Below, in pieces: positions 6,115 to 12,961 of a stretch of 12,961 nucleotides of DNA; position 1 is the first letter of the stretch, and each line of letters starts with the position of its first letter. The notes beneath the pieces are model-generated. The model was not told the DNA's origin. It saw nothing but the letters and a program-made list of their open reading frames with translations, and made no database searches. This stretch comes from JBKBXU01 sp046313675. Its GTDB lineage: Bacteria > Bacteroidota > Bacteroidia > Cytophagales > Cytophagaceae. The position numbers were made by a program, and so were the translations under genes. Where the stretch lies: the NCBI GenBank assembly GCA_046313675.1, contig JBKBXU010000115.1, positions 1 to 12,961 of the forward strand, written 5' to 3'.

Positions 6115-7167
6115 CTAATTAGTTAAAAACCCTTTTTTATCCTCCAGATAATCGTGAATATACAACTCACTAACCAGCACTTTCAAAACAGCAACTAGGG
6201 GCGATGCCAATATTACCCTTAAGGGGCCGTCAATAATCCCAAAAAAAACAATCGACATTAAGGTCATTACAGGCGATATGGAAATGGTCTTCTTGTATAT
6301 AATTGGAACTAAAATATAAGCCTCTATAGATTGGATTACAAAGTATAATATTGCCACATAAAGAGCATACATCGGGCTAATCATAAATGCCACAAGCATG
6401 GCAGGAATGGCGGCAATTATTGGCCCTATGCTTGGAATAAAATCCAGTAAAAAAACAATAAAAGCAAGGCCTATAGCCATAGGAACACCTAAAATAGCCA
6501 AGCCAACTCCTGAAAGTATACCCACAATTGCCATGGCCAAAAACTTACCCATCAACCAAAGAGCCAAAAACTTGTAGCATTTGTGTATTACCTCAGATAT
6601 TCTTTCCCTGTTTTTTGGAGGAAATAAGGAAACAATACCATTCTTATATAAATATGGATCCGCTGCGAAAAATATCCCTATGACAAAAATAATAAGTACA
6701 TCAGCCACCACTCCAAGGGTCGAAGAAAGAATGCCTGCGGCCTCTTCTATGGGAGCTCCCTCTCCCTCCATCATTTGATCAAGTCCTTGACGCACCTGCT
6801 CCAATGCAGTCCGCCCTATTTCAAACCCCTCCATCCAATTTTGCAATTCAGCCAGTGACTTCGGCAAAGTCGCCCTAAGCTCATTTACCTGCTCTCCTAT
6901 AGTAGGAGCAATTAAAACAATTGCCAAGCCAGTAAGCCCCAGAAGAAAAACCACAACAATAGCCAAACTAATCCCGGGTTTCAAAAATTTAACTTTTTTG
7001 CTCAACCAGGAAGAAATCGCCCGCAGAAACACCCCAAGCAAAACTCCACCAAATAACAGCAAAAAGAAAGTTCGTGCATAAATCAGAATAAGAACACTGA
7101 AAACAAAAAGCACTACAATAGCCGTTGCTGTTAATATTTTTCGGGCAAAAAAATCTTTTTCAGGCAT
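6115..7167 (-). CDS. AI-2E/PerM-family (UPF0118) permease
   Basis: A 350-residue polytopic inner-membrane protein of the AI-2E transporter (PerM/UPF0118) family. Two N-terminal helices (about 10-50) and a third (66-88) precede a large soluble insert (about 90-145), then further helices (148-168, 205-265 as several, 267-285 and 299-335). Family landmarks are FPPKNRERISEVI (182-194), the hallmark DFIPSIGPIIAAIPA (242-256) and EAYILVPIIYKKTISISP (282-299). Some members export autoinducer-2, while others act as Na+/H+ antiporters or have unknown substrates, so the substrate cannot be called here. The length is typical. It is the first gene of the four-gene minus-strand cluster, with a candidate -7 box about 100 bases upstream. 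Confidence 0.92.
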   Translation of the reverse strand: MPEKDFFARKILTATAIVVLFVFSVLILIYARTFFLLLFGGVLLGVFLRAISSWLSKKVKFLKPGISLAIVVVFLLGLTGLAIVLIAPTIGEQVNELRATLPKSLAELQNWMEGFEIGRTALEQVRQGLDQMMEGEGAPIEEAAGILSSTLGVVADVLIIFVIGIFFAADPYLYKNGIVSLFPPKNRERISEVIHKCYKFLALWLMGKFLAMAIVGILSGVGLAILGVPMAIGLAFIVFLLDFIPSIGPIIAAIPAMLVAFMISPMYALYVAILYFVIQSIEAYILVPIIYKKTISISPVMTLMSIVFFGIIDGPLRVILASPLVAVLKVLVSELYIHDYLEDKKGFLTN

Positions 7168-7440
7168 AAAAATTTATTTTCTAAGAAACCCTTTCATGTT
7201 TAAAATGTTATGTCTGAAGCAAAAAAGAGGGAGTGAGAGAATGAGATTGGGTTATTAAGTGATTGGGCAAATATAGTGTTAAGTTTTAAGGGTTAAGGGT
7301 TCAAATAACGACAAACCTTTGATGTAAAATAGCGTGAAGTATTAAAGCATTAATAATTAAAGAGCTAAAATCATCACCATGGATCATGGACTATCAACTA
7401 TTAATTAAAAATTAAGAACTAAGAATTTAGAATTAAAACA
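7168..7440. other. Divergent promoter spacer with low-complexity words
   Basis: A 273-base region between the divergent permease and nfo genes. It must hold the promoters for both directions. It contains GATTGGGTTATTAAGTGATTGGG (about 7246-7267), TTAAGTTTTAAGGGTTAAGGG (about 7279-7299), CATGGATCATGGACTATC (about 7379-7396) and an AATTAAGAACTAAG tract (about 7408-7425). These are the same word families as in the other spacers. No gene or stable hairpin was found, and I see no convincing promoter for nfo. Confidence 0.6.
7268..7275 (-). promoter_or_regulatory. Candidate -7 box for the minus-strand operon
   Basis: Read on the minus strand this is TATATTTG, an exact match to the Bacteroidota -7 consensus TAnnTTTG. 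A TTTG lies upstream, but 26 bases away, longer than usual. Transcription would start near 7260, leaving a leader of about 90 bases before the permease ATG. The exact -7 match supports it; the poor -33 spacing and the AT-rich setting limit confidence. Confidence 0.35.
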
Positions 7441-8268
7441 ATGTTACTTGGAGCCCATTGTTCTATAAGCGGAGGTTTGGAAAATGCCTGTAAAGAAGCT
7501 GGGCAACTAAACATGAACTGCCTGCAAATTTTCACCAAAAATCAGCGTCAATGGCGGGAGAAAGAAATAAAACCAGATGAAGCCGAGACATTCAAGTTGG
7601 AAATGAAGCGAAATAAGATCCTGGTAGCTTACTCGCACACCACCTACCTGATAAACCTTGCCGCAGCAGATATCGAAATCAGGGAAAAGTCCATCATTTC
7701 ACTGGCCGCTGAACTTATCCGCTGTGATGTGCTTGACATTCCCTATGCTGTATTACATCCGGGATCCAACAGGGATATTTCGCCTAAAGATGCCATTAAG
7801 AGAATTGCCGAGGGCTTAAAGATGGTTTTTTCCCACACCCGAGAACTAAAAAGCTCCATCCTTTTAGAAAATACTGCTGGTCAGGGATCATCCATTGGCA
7901 GAAATTTTGAACAGATAAATGAGATTATAGAACTGACAGAAGAAGACAGCATAGGCATGTGTTTTGACACCTGCCATGCATTTGCGGCCGGATACCCCAT
8001 ACATACTCAGGAAGGATTTGACACCACATTTGAAGAAATTGATAAAACCGTAGGCCTACATCGTCTGAAGGGTTTCCACCTGAATGACTCCAAAGGTTCT
8101 CTGGGAAGTCGCCTTGACAGACACGAAGGCATCGGCAAAGGACAAATAGGGCTGCTCCCTTTTCAAAACATTATGAAGAATTTCTCCGACACACCAAAAT
8201 TCATTGAAACCCCCAAGGAGAATGATATGGATAAAGTTAATCTACAAATAATTAGGGGGTTAACCTAA
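7441..8268 (+). CDS. nfo: Endonuclease IV (deoxyribonuclease IV, AP endonuclease)
   Basis: A 275-residue zinc-dependent AP endonuclease that cuts 5' to abasic sites in base-excision repair, with a TIM-barrel fold. All nine metal ligands expected from the E. coli enzyme can be placed: His66 (SHTTYL), His106 (LHPG), Glu143 (LLENTAGQG), Asp176 and His179 (CFDTCHAFAAGY), His213 (FHLNDSKG), Asp226 and His228 (RLDRHEG) and Glu256 (FIETP). The N-terminal GAHCSISGGL and IFTKNQRQW motifs are also intact, so the enzyme should be active. The length is normal. The ATG at 7441 puts the GAH motif at residue 5, as usual. It is divergent from the permease cluster and ends before a strong terminator at 8364, so it is probably a single-gene transcript. 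Confidence 0.97.
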   Translation: MLLGAHCSISGGLENACKEAGQLNMNCLQIFTKNQRQWREKEIKPDEAETFKLEMKRNKILVAYSHTTYLINLAAADIEIREKSIISLAAELIRCDVLDIPYAVLHPGSNRDISPKDAIKRIAEGLKMVFSHTRELKSSILLENTAGQGSSIGRNFEQINEIIELTEEDSIGMCFDTCHAFAAGYPIHTQEGFDTTFEEIDKTVGLHRLKGFHLNDSKGSLGSRLDRHEGIGKGQIGLLPFQNIMKNFSDTPKFIETPKENDMDKVNLQIIRGLT

Positions 8269-8297
8269 ATTATGCGATGGATTTCGTCATGAGTAGC

Positions 8298-8315
8298 CAA
8301 TAGAAAGTTCTATTG
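8298..8315. repeat. Perfect 8-bp inverted repeat downstream of nfo
   Basis: CAATAGAA (8298-8305), AG, TTCTATTG (8308-8315). As RNA this would be a small hairpin in the nfo 3' untranslated region; as DNA it is a symmetric 18-bp site. It lies 29 bases after the nfo stop and is separate from the terminator. Its function is unknown. Confidence 0.5.
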
Positions 8316-8363
8316 CATATTTCAGAGGTTAATCTGATCAATCGGAAAAATTCTTTATAAATT

Positions 8364-8392
8364 AAAAAGAGGGCCGCAAAGGCCCTCTTTTT
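8364..8392. terminator. Bidirectional intrinsic terminator
   Basis: AAAAAGAGGGCC (8364-8375), loop GCAAA, GGCCCTCTTTTT (8381-8392): a perfect 12-bp stem with a GC-rich tip. It is flanked by an A-tract on the left and a T-tract on the right, so it works on both strands. It lies between the convergent nfo (stop at 8268) and the giant surface-protein gene (stop at 8414). It is the clearest terminator in the window. Confidence 0.93.
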
Positions 8393-8413
8393 GTTTATAC
8401 TGATTAATTTAAA

Positions 8414-11400
8414 TTAGATTTTAACAACTCTCATTACATGATTACCCTCTGTGGTTTTAATAACTACTATGTAAATACCGGCAGCATTGTCTCCTAAGGA
8501 AACAGACATTTCAGTTCCGGCATTTATACCATCGGATTCAAGGGTTTTAACCGCTACACCTAATTGATTTGTAATAGTTACCTGGACTCTACCGCTAAGT
8601 GATTTACTGAAGCTAATCATAAAATCACCGTTGCTTGGGTTAGGATACACATTTACCGAAGCAGATAAAGACGCCGCCAACACACTGGTAGAAGGAATGG
8701 CAGTTCCGCTTAAATTGGCAGTAAAAGGCTCTGCACCATCTAATGAAACACTAATAACTGCATTTCTGATACCTCCGGCTGATGGAGCAAACACCACCGT
8801 AAAGGTAGCGGACTCTCCCGGAGCCAGTGGTGAACTTACAGTAGACAGATCTAAAATATAATCCGAGGCATCTGCACCGGATATCACAACATCACTGGCA
8901 GTTAAGGCAACGTTGGTAGACCCGGTATTGACCACAGTGAAGCTAACAGGTGCTCCAGTCTGTCCTACATTAACAGAACCTACGTTAATGGTACCATTGT
9001 GTTCCACACTGTTACCTCCTGCACTTAGGCTGATCTGAGATCCTACTTCTGAACTTAAACCTACACCTGTAAGCGTGGCGTTAAAATCATCAGCACCATC
9101 CAAAGCTATCACAAGGGAAGTATTTCTTGAACCAGTAGATCCTGGTGCAAAAACTACGGTAAAGCTTGCTGTTGCACCAGGAGCCAAAGGAGAACTTACG
9201 CCGGATAAATCAATGGTAAAATCAGAAGAATTACCCCCTGTAAGATATACTTCACTGGCAGTTAATGGTAGTGCAGAGGTGCCGCTATTGGTAATGCTTA
9301 CCGTTATCGGTGTCCCGGTTGCTCCTACCGTAGCGGATCCCATATTAATGGTTCCGTTATTGCCTACAGCATTTCCTCCCGCCTGAACAGAAACCTGAGC
9401 TCCGGAGCTTACCGGACTTCCTGTACCTGACAAGTTGATTATATACGGATTTTCATCTGCATCATTGTTTGCTATACTAATAATGGCATTTCTTACTCCT
9501 TCAACAGATGGCGTGAACGTTACTGTAAAACTCGTACTACCTCCTGCGGCAATGGCAGAAGATGTGGCAGCCTGATTGATCGCAAAATCAGCAGCAGCTA
9601 CACCTGATATAGCAACGATAGGGCTATTGGTCAGATTCAACACCTGATTACCTAAATTCTCTATGGTAAATGTAACAGCAGAGGATGAACTGGCAACATT
9701 GAATGTACCAAAGGAATAATTGCCATTGCTGACTACATTTGTTCCGGCAGCCTGGATGTTAATTTCAGGAGCAGTACCTGTACCTGTAAGGCTGAAAGTA
9801 TATGGATTGGCATTTGCATCATTACTTGTTATGGTAACAGATGCTGTGCGGCTACCAACTGCTGACGGTGTAAAGGCAACCGTAAAGGTAGTGGAAGCCC
9901 CTGCAGCTATTGTTGTAGAAGTAGAACCTTGATTTAAATTAAAATCACCACTATTTGCTCCTGCCAAAGAGATTCCTGAAATGGTAAGGTTTGCCGTACC
10001 GCTGTTACTGATCGTAAAGCTTACAGCAGAACTACTAGTACCATGACTTATGCTGCCAAAACTATACGATCCTGAAGAAGGGATAGCCGTAGCCCCTGAA
10101 GAAACGCTGATGTTTGGAACAGCAACACTAGATCCCGTACCTGTCAGATTGATCACATATGGGTTTTCATCGGCATCATTGTTAGCTATGCTTATAGAAG
10201 CTGTCCGGGCACCTGTCGCTGAAGGAGTAAAGGTTACCGTAAAGGTGGTAGATGCCCCTCCGGCTACCATTGCCAAAGTAGCAGACTCGTTAATGGTAAA
10301 GTCTGCAGCTCCTGTACCGGATTTTACAATCTTAGGATTTCCAGTCAAGTTCAGGTTTTGATTTCCAAGGTTTTCAATTGTAAAAGTGGTAACAGTAGAA
10401 GATGTTCCTATAGTAAATGTTCCAAAGTTATGCGTACCATTGTGAAGAACATTGGCACCTGCCACTGTAATATTTATTTCAGGAGCTCTTCCTGTTCCAC
10501 TCAGGTTAATTACATATGGATTCTCATCGGCATCATTATTTGCTATACTTAAAGCTGCAGTTTTAGCTCCGGCAGTTGCAGGAGAAAACACTACCGTAAA
10601 CGTGGTAGATGCTCCGGCAGCAACGGTAGCTGTAGTAGTAGTTTGATTAACAGTGAATTCTGCCGCATTGGCTCCGGATATAGCTATTCTCGGAGTTCCT
10701 GTCAGATTAAGTAATCCATTGCCTGTATTCTCAATGGTAAAAGTTACCACTGAGCTATTAGTTCCAACATTTTGATCACCAAAAGCATGTGTACCCGCTG
10801 TAGCAATGTTGGTAGCACCTACACGTACATTTATTTCCGGTGCTTGTCCTGTTCCTGTAAGGTTAATTACATAAGGATTTTCATCCGCATCATTATTGGC
10901 TATACTCAAAGCAGCCGTTTTAGCACCGGCGGATGTTGGAGTAAACGTAACCGTAAAGGTTGTGGATGCTCCGGCCGCCACCGTAGCCGTAGTGGTGGTC
11001 TGATTTATGGTAAACTCTGCTGCATTCGTACCTGAAATCGCAATTCTAGGCGTTCCACTTAAGTTCAACACTGAATTACCAAGGTTTTCTATAGTAAAGG
11101 TTACCGCCGTACTGCTCGCACCTACAACCTGATTACCAAAAGCATGTGTGCCTGCTGTAGCAATGTTGGTAGCACCTACCCTTACATTTATTTCCGGTGC
11201 TTGTCCTGTTCCTGTAAGATTAATGACATAAGGATTTTCATCCGCATCGTTATTGGCTATACTTATTGCTGCCGTTTTAGCACCGGCGGATGTTGGAGAA
11301 AACGTAACCGTAAAGGTTGTGGATGCTCCGGCCGCCACCGTAGCCGTAGTAGTCGCCTGGTTTATGGTAAATTCTGCTGCATTCGTACCTGAAATCGCAA

Positions 11401-12961
11401 TCCTAGGCGTCCCATTCAGATTTAATACTGAATTACCAAGGTTTTCTATAGTAAAGGTCACCGCTGTACTGCTGGTTCCCACATTTTGATTACCAAAGGC
11501 ACGTGTACCACCGGTAAGAATATTGGTAGCGCCAACCCTTACATTAATTTCAGGTCCTGCCCCACTACCTGTCAGGGTAATGTAATAAGGATTTTCATCA
11601 CTATCATTATTGGCAATCGCAAGATTTGCTGTTCTTACTCCCGATCCTGAAGGGGTAAAGATTACAGTAAAAGAGGTACTGCTCACACTACCCACCGTTG
11701 ATGAGGTAGTTGTTTGGTTTATTACGAAATCAGACGCATGATCACCCGTAATAGCTACAATTGGTGTACCGGATAAGATCAAATCCTCTACTCCGTTATT
11801 TTCTATTACAAAGGATACTTCCGGGCTTGAACTTCCCAAAGCAAGGGCTCCAAAAGCATAAGTACCTCCTGTTAAAATATTGGTAGTACCGGTGCGAACA
11901 TTAATTTCTGGTAAGAATGAATATTTTAAGTTATCAATCAAATACGTTCTTTGTGCAGCAGTAGCTACGTTGTTGTTATTAGGATCAAGAATTATATCCA
12001 AATAAGCGGCATTGGTTGCATTACGAACACTTGACAGGTCAAAGATCAATTCCTCCCAGCTGTTTGTCAGAGTCATTAGTGCATAGGCCTGTGCGATTTC
12101 AGTAAGGCCATCAGCAGCTTTAAGAGAAAGCACAACTTCCGTTCCGGCATTTGGAGAACGAACCATCAGACTAAAAACCGTACGTCCCGGACTAAGGTCG
12201 AAATGCGTTCCACAAGCCTGATACCTGATCAGGTTACCTGTAGAGAGCGCCGGTCGGACGTATTGGGCCACTGTAGCACTGTTATTAACCGCATTCACTT
12301 GAGGATTAGCTAAAAACTCATTCCATGTTCCGGTAGGAATATAAGCAAGGTTAACATAACGGTGCTCGTCATAATTGATTAAATACCCTGTAGCAGGGAT
12401 TTGTGTTGTACAAGGCAAGCCGCTCTCATACCTGATATCGTCTAAGTAATACGTTCGAGAAGCAACAGTTGCTACATGAGCAGCCTCTGGATCAAAAAAC
12501 AAATCGATAGCCCGAACATTCGTATTACCTTGAATAGAGGTAAAGTCAAAGTAAAGGCGTTCCCAAGTATTGACTCTTGTAGTAGTAACAGTTGCCACGG
12601 CAACCTCATCAGGGTCACCATCCGCACTGTTTTTTAAAGAGATCACAACCGGAACACCGGCCCTGCTGGAGTAAACTAACATACTGATGATGGTTTTCCC
12701 TGCAGAAAGGTCTAGGGGATTATTAGCACAGGCCCTGTAACGAATAATCCGGTAAGTTTCAGTACCTGGTCTTACATAGTGAGCCACACGTGCACTTGTA
12801 TTTAATCCACCAACACTAGGGTTATTAGCGACTTCATTAAATGTTCCCGGAGGAGGCCATGGTAAAAACAAGTTTCTGTTATCATCATAATCCTGAAGCA
12901 CGCCTGTTGCGGGAACATTGGCAATACATGGTGCCACGTCTAAACGGACATCGTCAATAAA
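8414..12961 (-). CDS. Giant T9SS-secreted surface protein with choice-of-anchor-D repeats (5' end outside window)
   Basis: The frame is open to the window edge, so the 1515 visible residues are the C-terminal part; the signal peptide and start are not seen. A GTG at 12937 falls inside a repeated module and is not the true start. Visible order: the tail of one module (1-8); two modules of about 172 residues (9-180 and 181-350) that look like galactose-binding-type jelly rolls, with W-E-x-L-x-F-D and a closing YYLDDIRYE strand; nine Ig-like choice-of-anchor-D (HYDIN/VesB-like) repeats (351-1421); a short linker; and a 79-residue T9SS type A sorting domain (1437-1515) from NVYPNPSNGDF to the terminal RVVKI. 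Family knowledge: such proteins are exported by the type IX system and attached to the surface or released. The jelly-roll modules may bind glycans, but no ligand can be assigned. The gene ends 22 bases beyond the shared terminator and is otherwise isolated. Confidence 0.93.
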   Translation of the reverse strand, partial: FIDDVRLDVAPCIANVPATGVLQDYDDNRNLFLPWPPPGTFNEVANNPSVGGLNTSARVAHYVRPGTETYRIIRYRACANNPLDLSAGKTIISMLVYSSRAGVPVVISLKNSADGDPDEVAVATVTTTRVNTWERLYFDFTSIQGNTNVRAIDLFFDPEAAHVATVASRTYYLDDIRYESGLPCTTQIPATGYLINYDEHRYVNLAYIPTGTWNEFLANPQVNAVNNSATVAQYVRPALSTGNLIRYQACGTHFDLSPGRTVFSLMVRSPNAGTEVVLSLKAADGLTEIAQAYALMTLTNSWEELIFDLSSVRNATNAAYLDIILDPNNNNVATAAQRTYLIDNLKYSFLPEINVRTGTTNILTGGTYAFGALALGSSSPEVSFVIENNGVEDLILSGTPIVAITGDHASDFVINQTTTSSTVGSVSSTSFTVIFTPSGSGVRTANLAIANNDSDENPYYITLTGSGAGPEINVRVGATNILTGGTRAFGNQNVGTSSTAVTFTIENLGNSVLNLNGTPRIAISGTNAAEFTINQATTTATVAAGASTTFTVTFSPTSAGAKTAAISIANNDADENPYVINLTGTGQAPEINVRVGATNIATAGTHAFGNQVVGASSTAVTFTIENLGNSVLNLSGTPRIAISGTNAAEFTINQTTTTATVAAGASTTFTVTFTPTSAGAKTAALSIANNDADENPYVINLTGTGQAPEINVRVGATNIATAGTHAFGDQNVGTNSSVVTFTIENTGNGLLNLTGTPRIAISGANAAEFTVNQTTTTATVAAGASTTFTVVFSPATAGAKTAALSIANNDADENPYVINLSGTGRAPEINITVAGANVLHNGTHNFGTFTIGTSSTVTTFTIENLGNQNLNLTGNPKIVKSGTGAADFTINESATLAMVAGGASTTFTVTFTPSATGARTASISIANNDADENPYVINLTGTGSSVAVPNISVSSGATAIPSSGSYSFGSISHGTSSSAVSFTISNSGTANLTISGISLAGANSGDFNLNQGSTSTTIAAGASTTFTVAFTPSAVGSRTASVTITSNDANANPYTFSLTGTGTAPEINIQAAGTNVVSNGNYSFGTFNVASSSSAVTFTIENLGNQVLNLTNSPIVAISGVAAADFAINQAATSSAIAAGGSTSFTVTFTPSVEGVRNAIISIANNDADENPYIINLSGTGSPVSSGAQVSVQAGGNAVGNNGTINMGSATVGATGTPITVSITNSGTSALPLTASEVYLTGGNSSDFTIDLSGVSSPLAPGATASFTVVFAPGSTGSRNTSLVIALDGADDFNATLTGVGLSSEVGSQISLSAGGNSVEHNGTINVGSVNVGQTGAPVSFTVVNTGSTNVALTASDVVISGADASDYILDLSTVSSPLAPGESATFTVVFAPSAGGIRNAVISVSLDGAEPFTANLSGTAIPSTSVLAASLSASVNVYPNPSNGDFMISFSKSLSGRVQVTITNQLGVAVKTLESDGINAGTEMSVSLGDNAAGIYIVVIKTTEGNHVMRVVKI
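8417..8653 (-). other. T9SS type A C-terminal sorting domain
   Basis: These 79 codons start with NVYPNPSNGDFMISF and end with GNHVMRVVKI. The YPNPxxGxF opening, a middle strand pair (VQVTITNQLGVAVKTL), a late AGIYIVVIKT strand and a closing basic VVKI strand are the standard pattern of the Por-secretion-system tail. Known role: it targets the protein to the type IX translocon and is removed or replaced on export. Confidence 0.93.
8699..11911 (-). repeat. Nine tandem choice-of-anchor-D repeats
   Basis: Repeat starts on the minus strand are near 11911, 11554, 11197, 10840, 10483, 10117, 9769, 9400 and 9040. The first five start points are exactly 357 bases apart (119 residues); later units are 366, 348, about 369, 360 and 342 bases. 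A typical unit begins PEINVRVGATNI, has FTIENLGN in the middle, then FTINQTTTTATVAAGAS, and ends NNDADENPYVINLTGTG. Units 1-7 keep the N-D-x-x-x-N-P-Y motif; units 8 and 9 replace it with LDGADDF or LDGAEPF and have shorter, Ser-rich cores. Confidence 0.9.
11912..12937 (-). repeat. Two tandem cysteine-paired jelly-roll-like modules
   Basis: Module A (12937-12422) and module B (12421-11912) share the opening PC-x4-[IV]PATG, an RPxxxxxxxIRYxAC segment, DLSxG, a TxxWExLxFDxS segment and a closing Y[LY]xD[DN][IL][RK]Y strand. Each has exactly two cysteines, 66 residues apart (Cys12/Cys78 and Cys184/Cys250 of the visible protein). No other cysteine is seen in the visible protein, so one disulfide per module is likely. 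Confidence 0.75.

Noticed and set aside
6115..7167. Naming the permease an autoinducer-2 exporter (tqsA)
   Set aside because: Family members have different substrates and no luxS or related gene is in the window, so only the family name is supported.
9075..11489. Several plus-strand open frames of 64-103 codons opposite the surface-protein gene
   Set aside because: They recur with the repeat period of the giant gene and have the low-complexity Ala/Val or Cys/Arg-rich composition expected of antisense to repeats.
8699..11911. DNA-level mobile or CRISPR-like repeats with a 357-base period
   Set aside because: The periodicity is fully explained by in-frame protein repeats of 119 residues.
12935..12937. 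GTG as the start of the giant surface protein
   Set aside because: The frame stays open to the window edge and the residues before the GTG (FIDDVRLD) match the end of the repeated module, so translation must begin further upstream.

Overview
The window looks like chromosomal DNA from a Bacteroidota bacterium, most likely of the Cytophagales type. The base composition is AT-rich. The last gene ends in a type IX secretion (T9SS) type A sorting domain, which is essentially confined to this phylum. Start sites lack strong Shine-Dalgarno sequences, and two possible promoters resemble the Bacteroidota -7 motif TAnnTTTG. The spacers are built from degenerate AT-rich words. No rRNA, tRNA, CRISPR array, insertion sequence or phage gene was found.

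Layout, left to right. (1) 45-1172 (+): a secreted tetratricopeptide-repeat protein of unknown role. (2) 1507-3431 (+): a two-gene agmatine-to-putrescine operon, aguB (N-carbamoylputrescine amidase) then aguA (agmatine deiminase), 14 bases apart, with TTG and GTG starts. (3) 3432-4176: a 745-base non-coding region with two copies of a structured, roughly 155-bp direct repeat (about 96% identical), a REP-like palindrome and a low-complexity tract. (4) 7167-4177 (-): a probable four-gene envelope operon, in transcription order an AI-2E/PerM-family permease, a two-helix membrane protein with a cytosolic PH-like domain, an RDD-family membrane protein and an exported chalcone-isomerase-like protein. 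(5) 7441-8268 (+): nfo, endonuclease IV, with all nine metal ligands. (6) A bidirectional terminator at 8364-8392. (7) 12961-8414 (-): the 3' 4.5 kb of a giant surface or secreted protein. It has two complete jelly-roll-like modules (and the tail of a third), nine choice-of-anchor-D Ig-like repeats and the T9SS tail; its start lies outside the window.

How the genes work together: only aguB/aguA form a clear pathway. AguA turns agmatine into N-carbamoylputrescine and ammonia; AguB turns that into putrescine, CO2 and ammonia. The minus-strand cluster is linked by spacing and by being membrane-associated, but no shared function can be read from the sequence. nfo is a stand-alone DNA-repair gene.

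I see no complete new biological system. The observations most worth following are the duplicated structured element at 3541-3915, the architecture and repeat evolution of the giant surface protein, and the four-gene envelope cluster.
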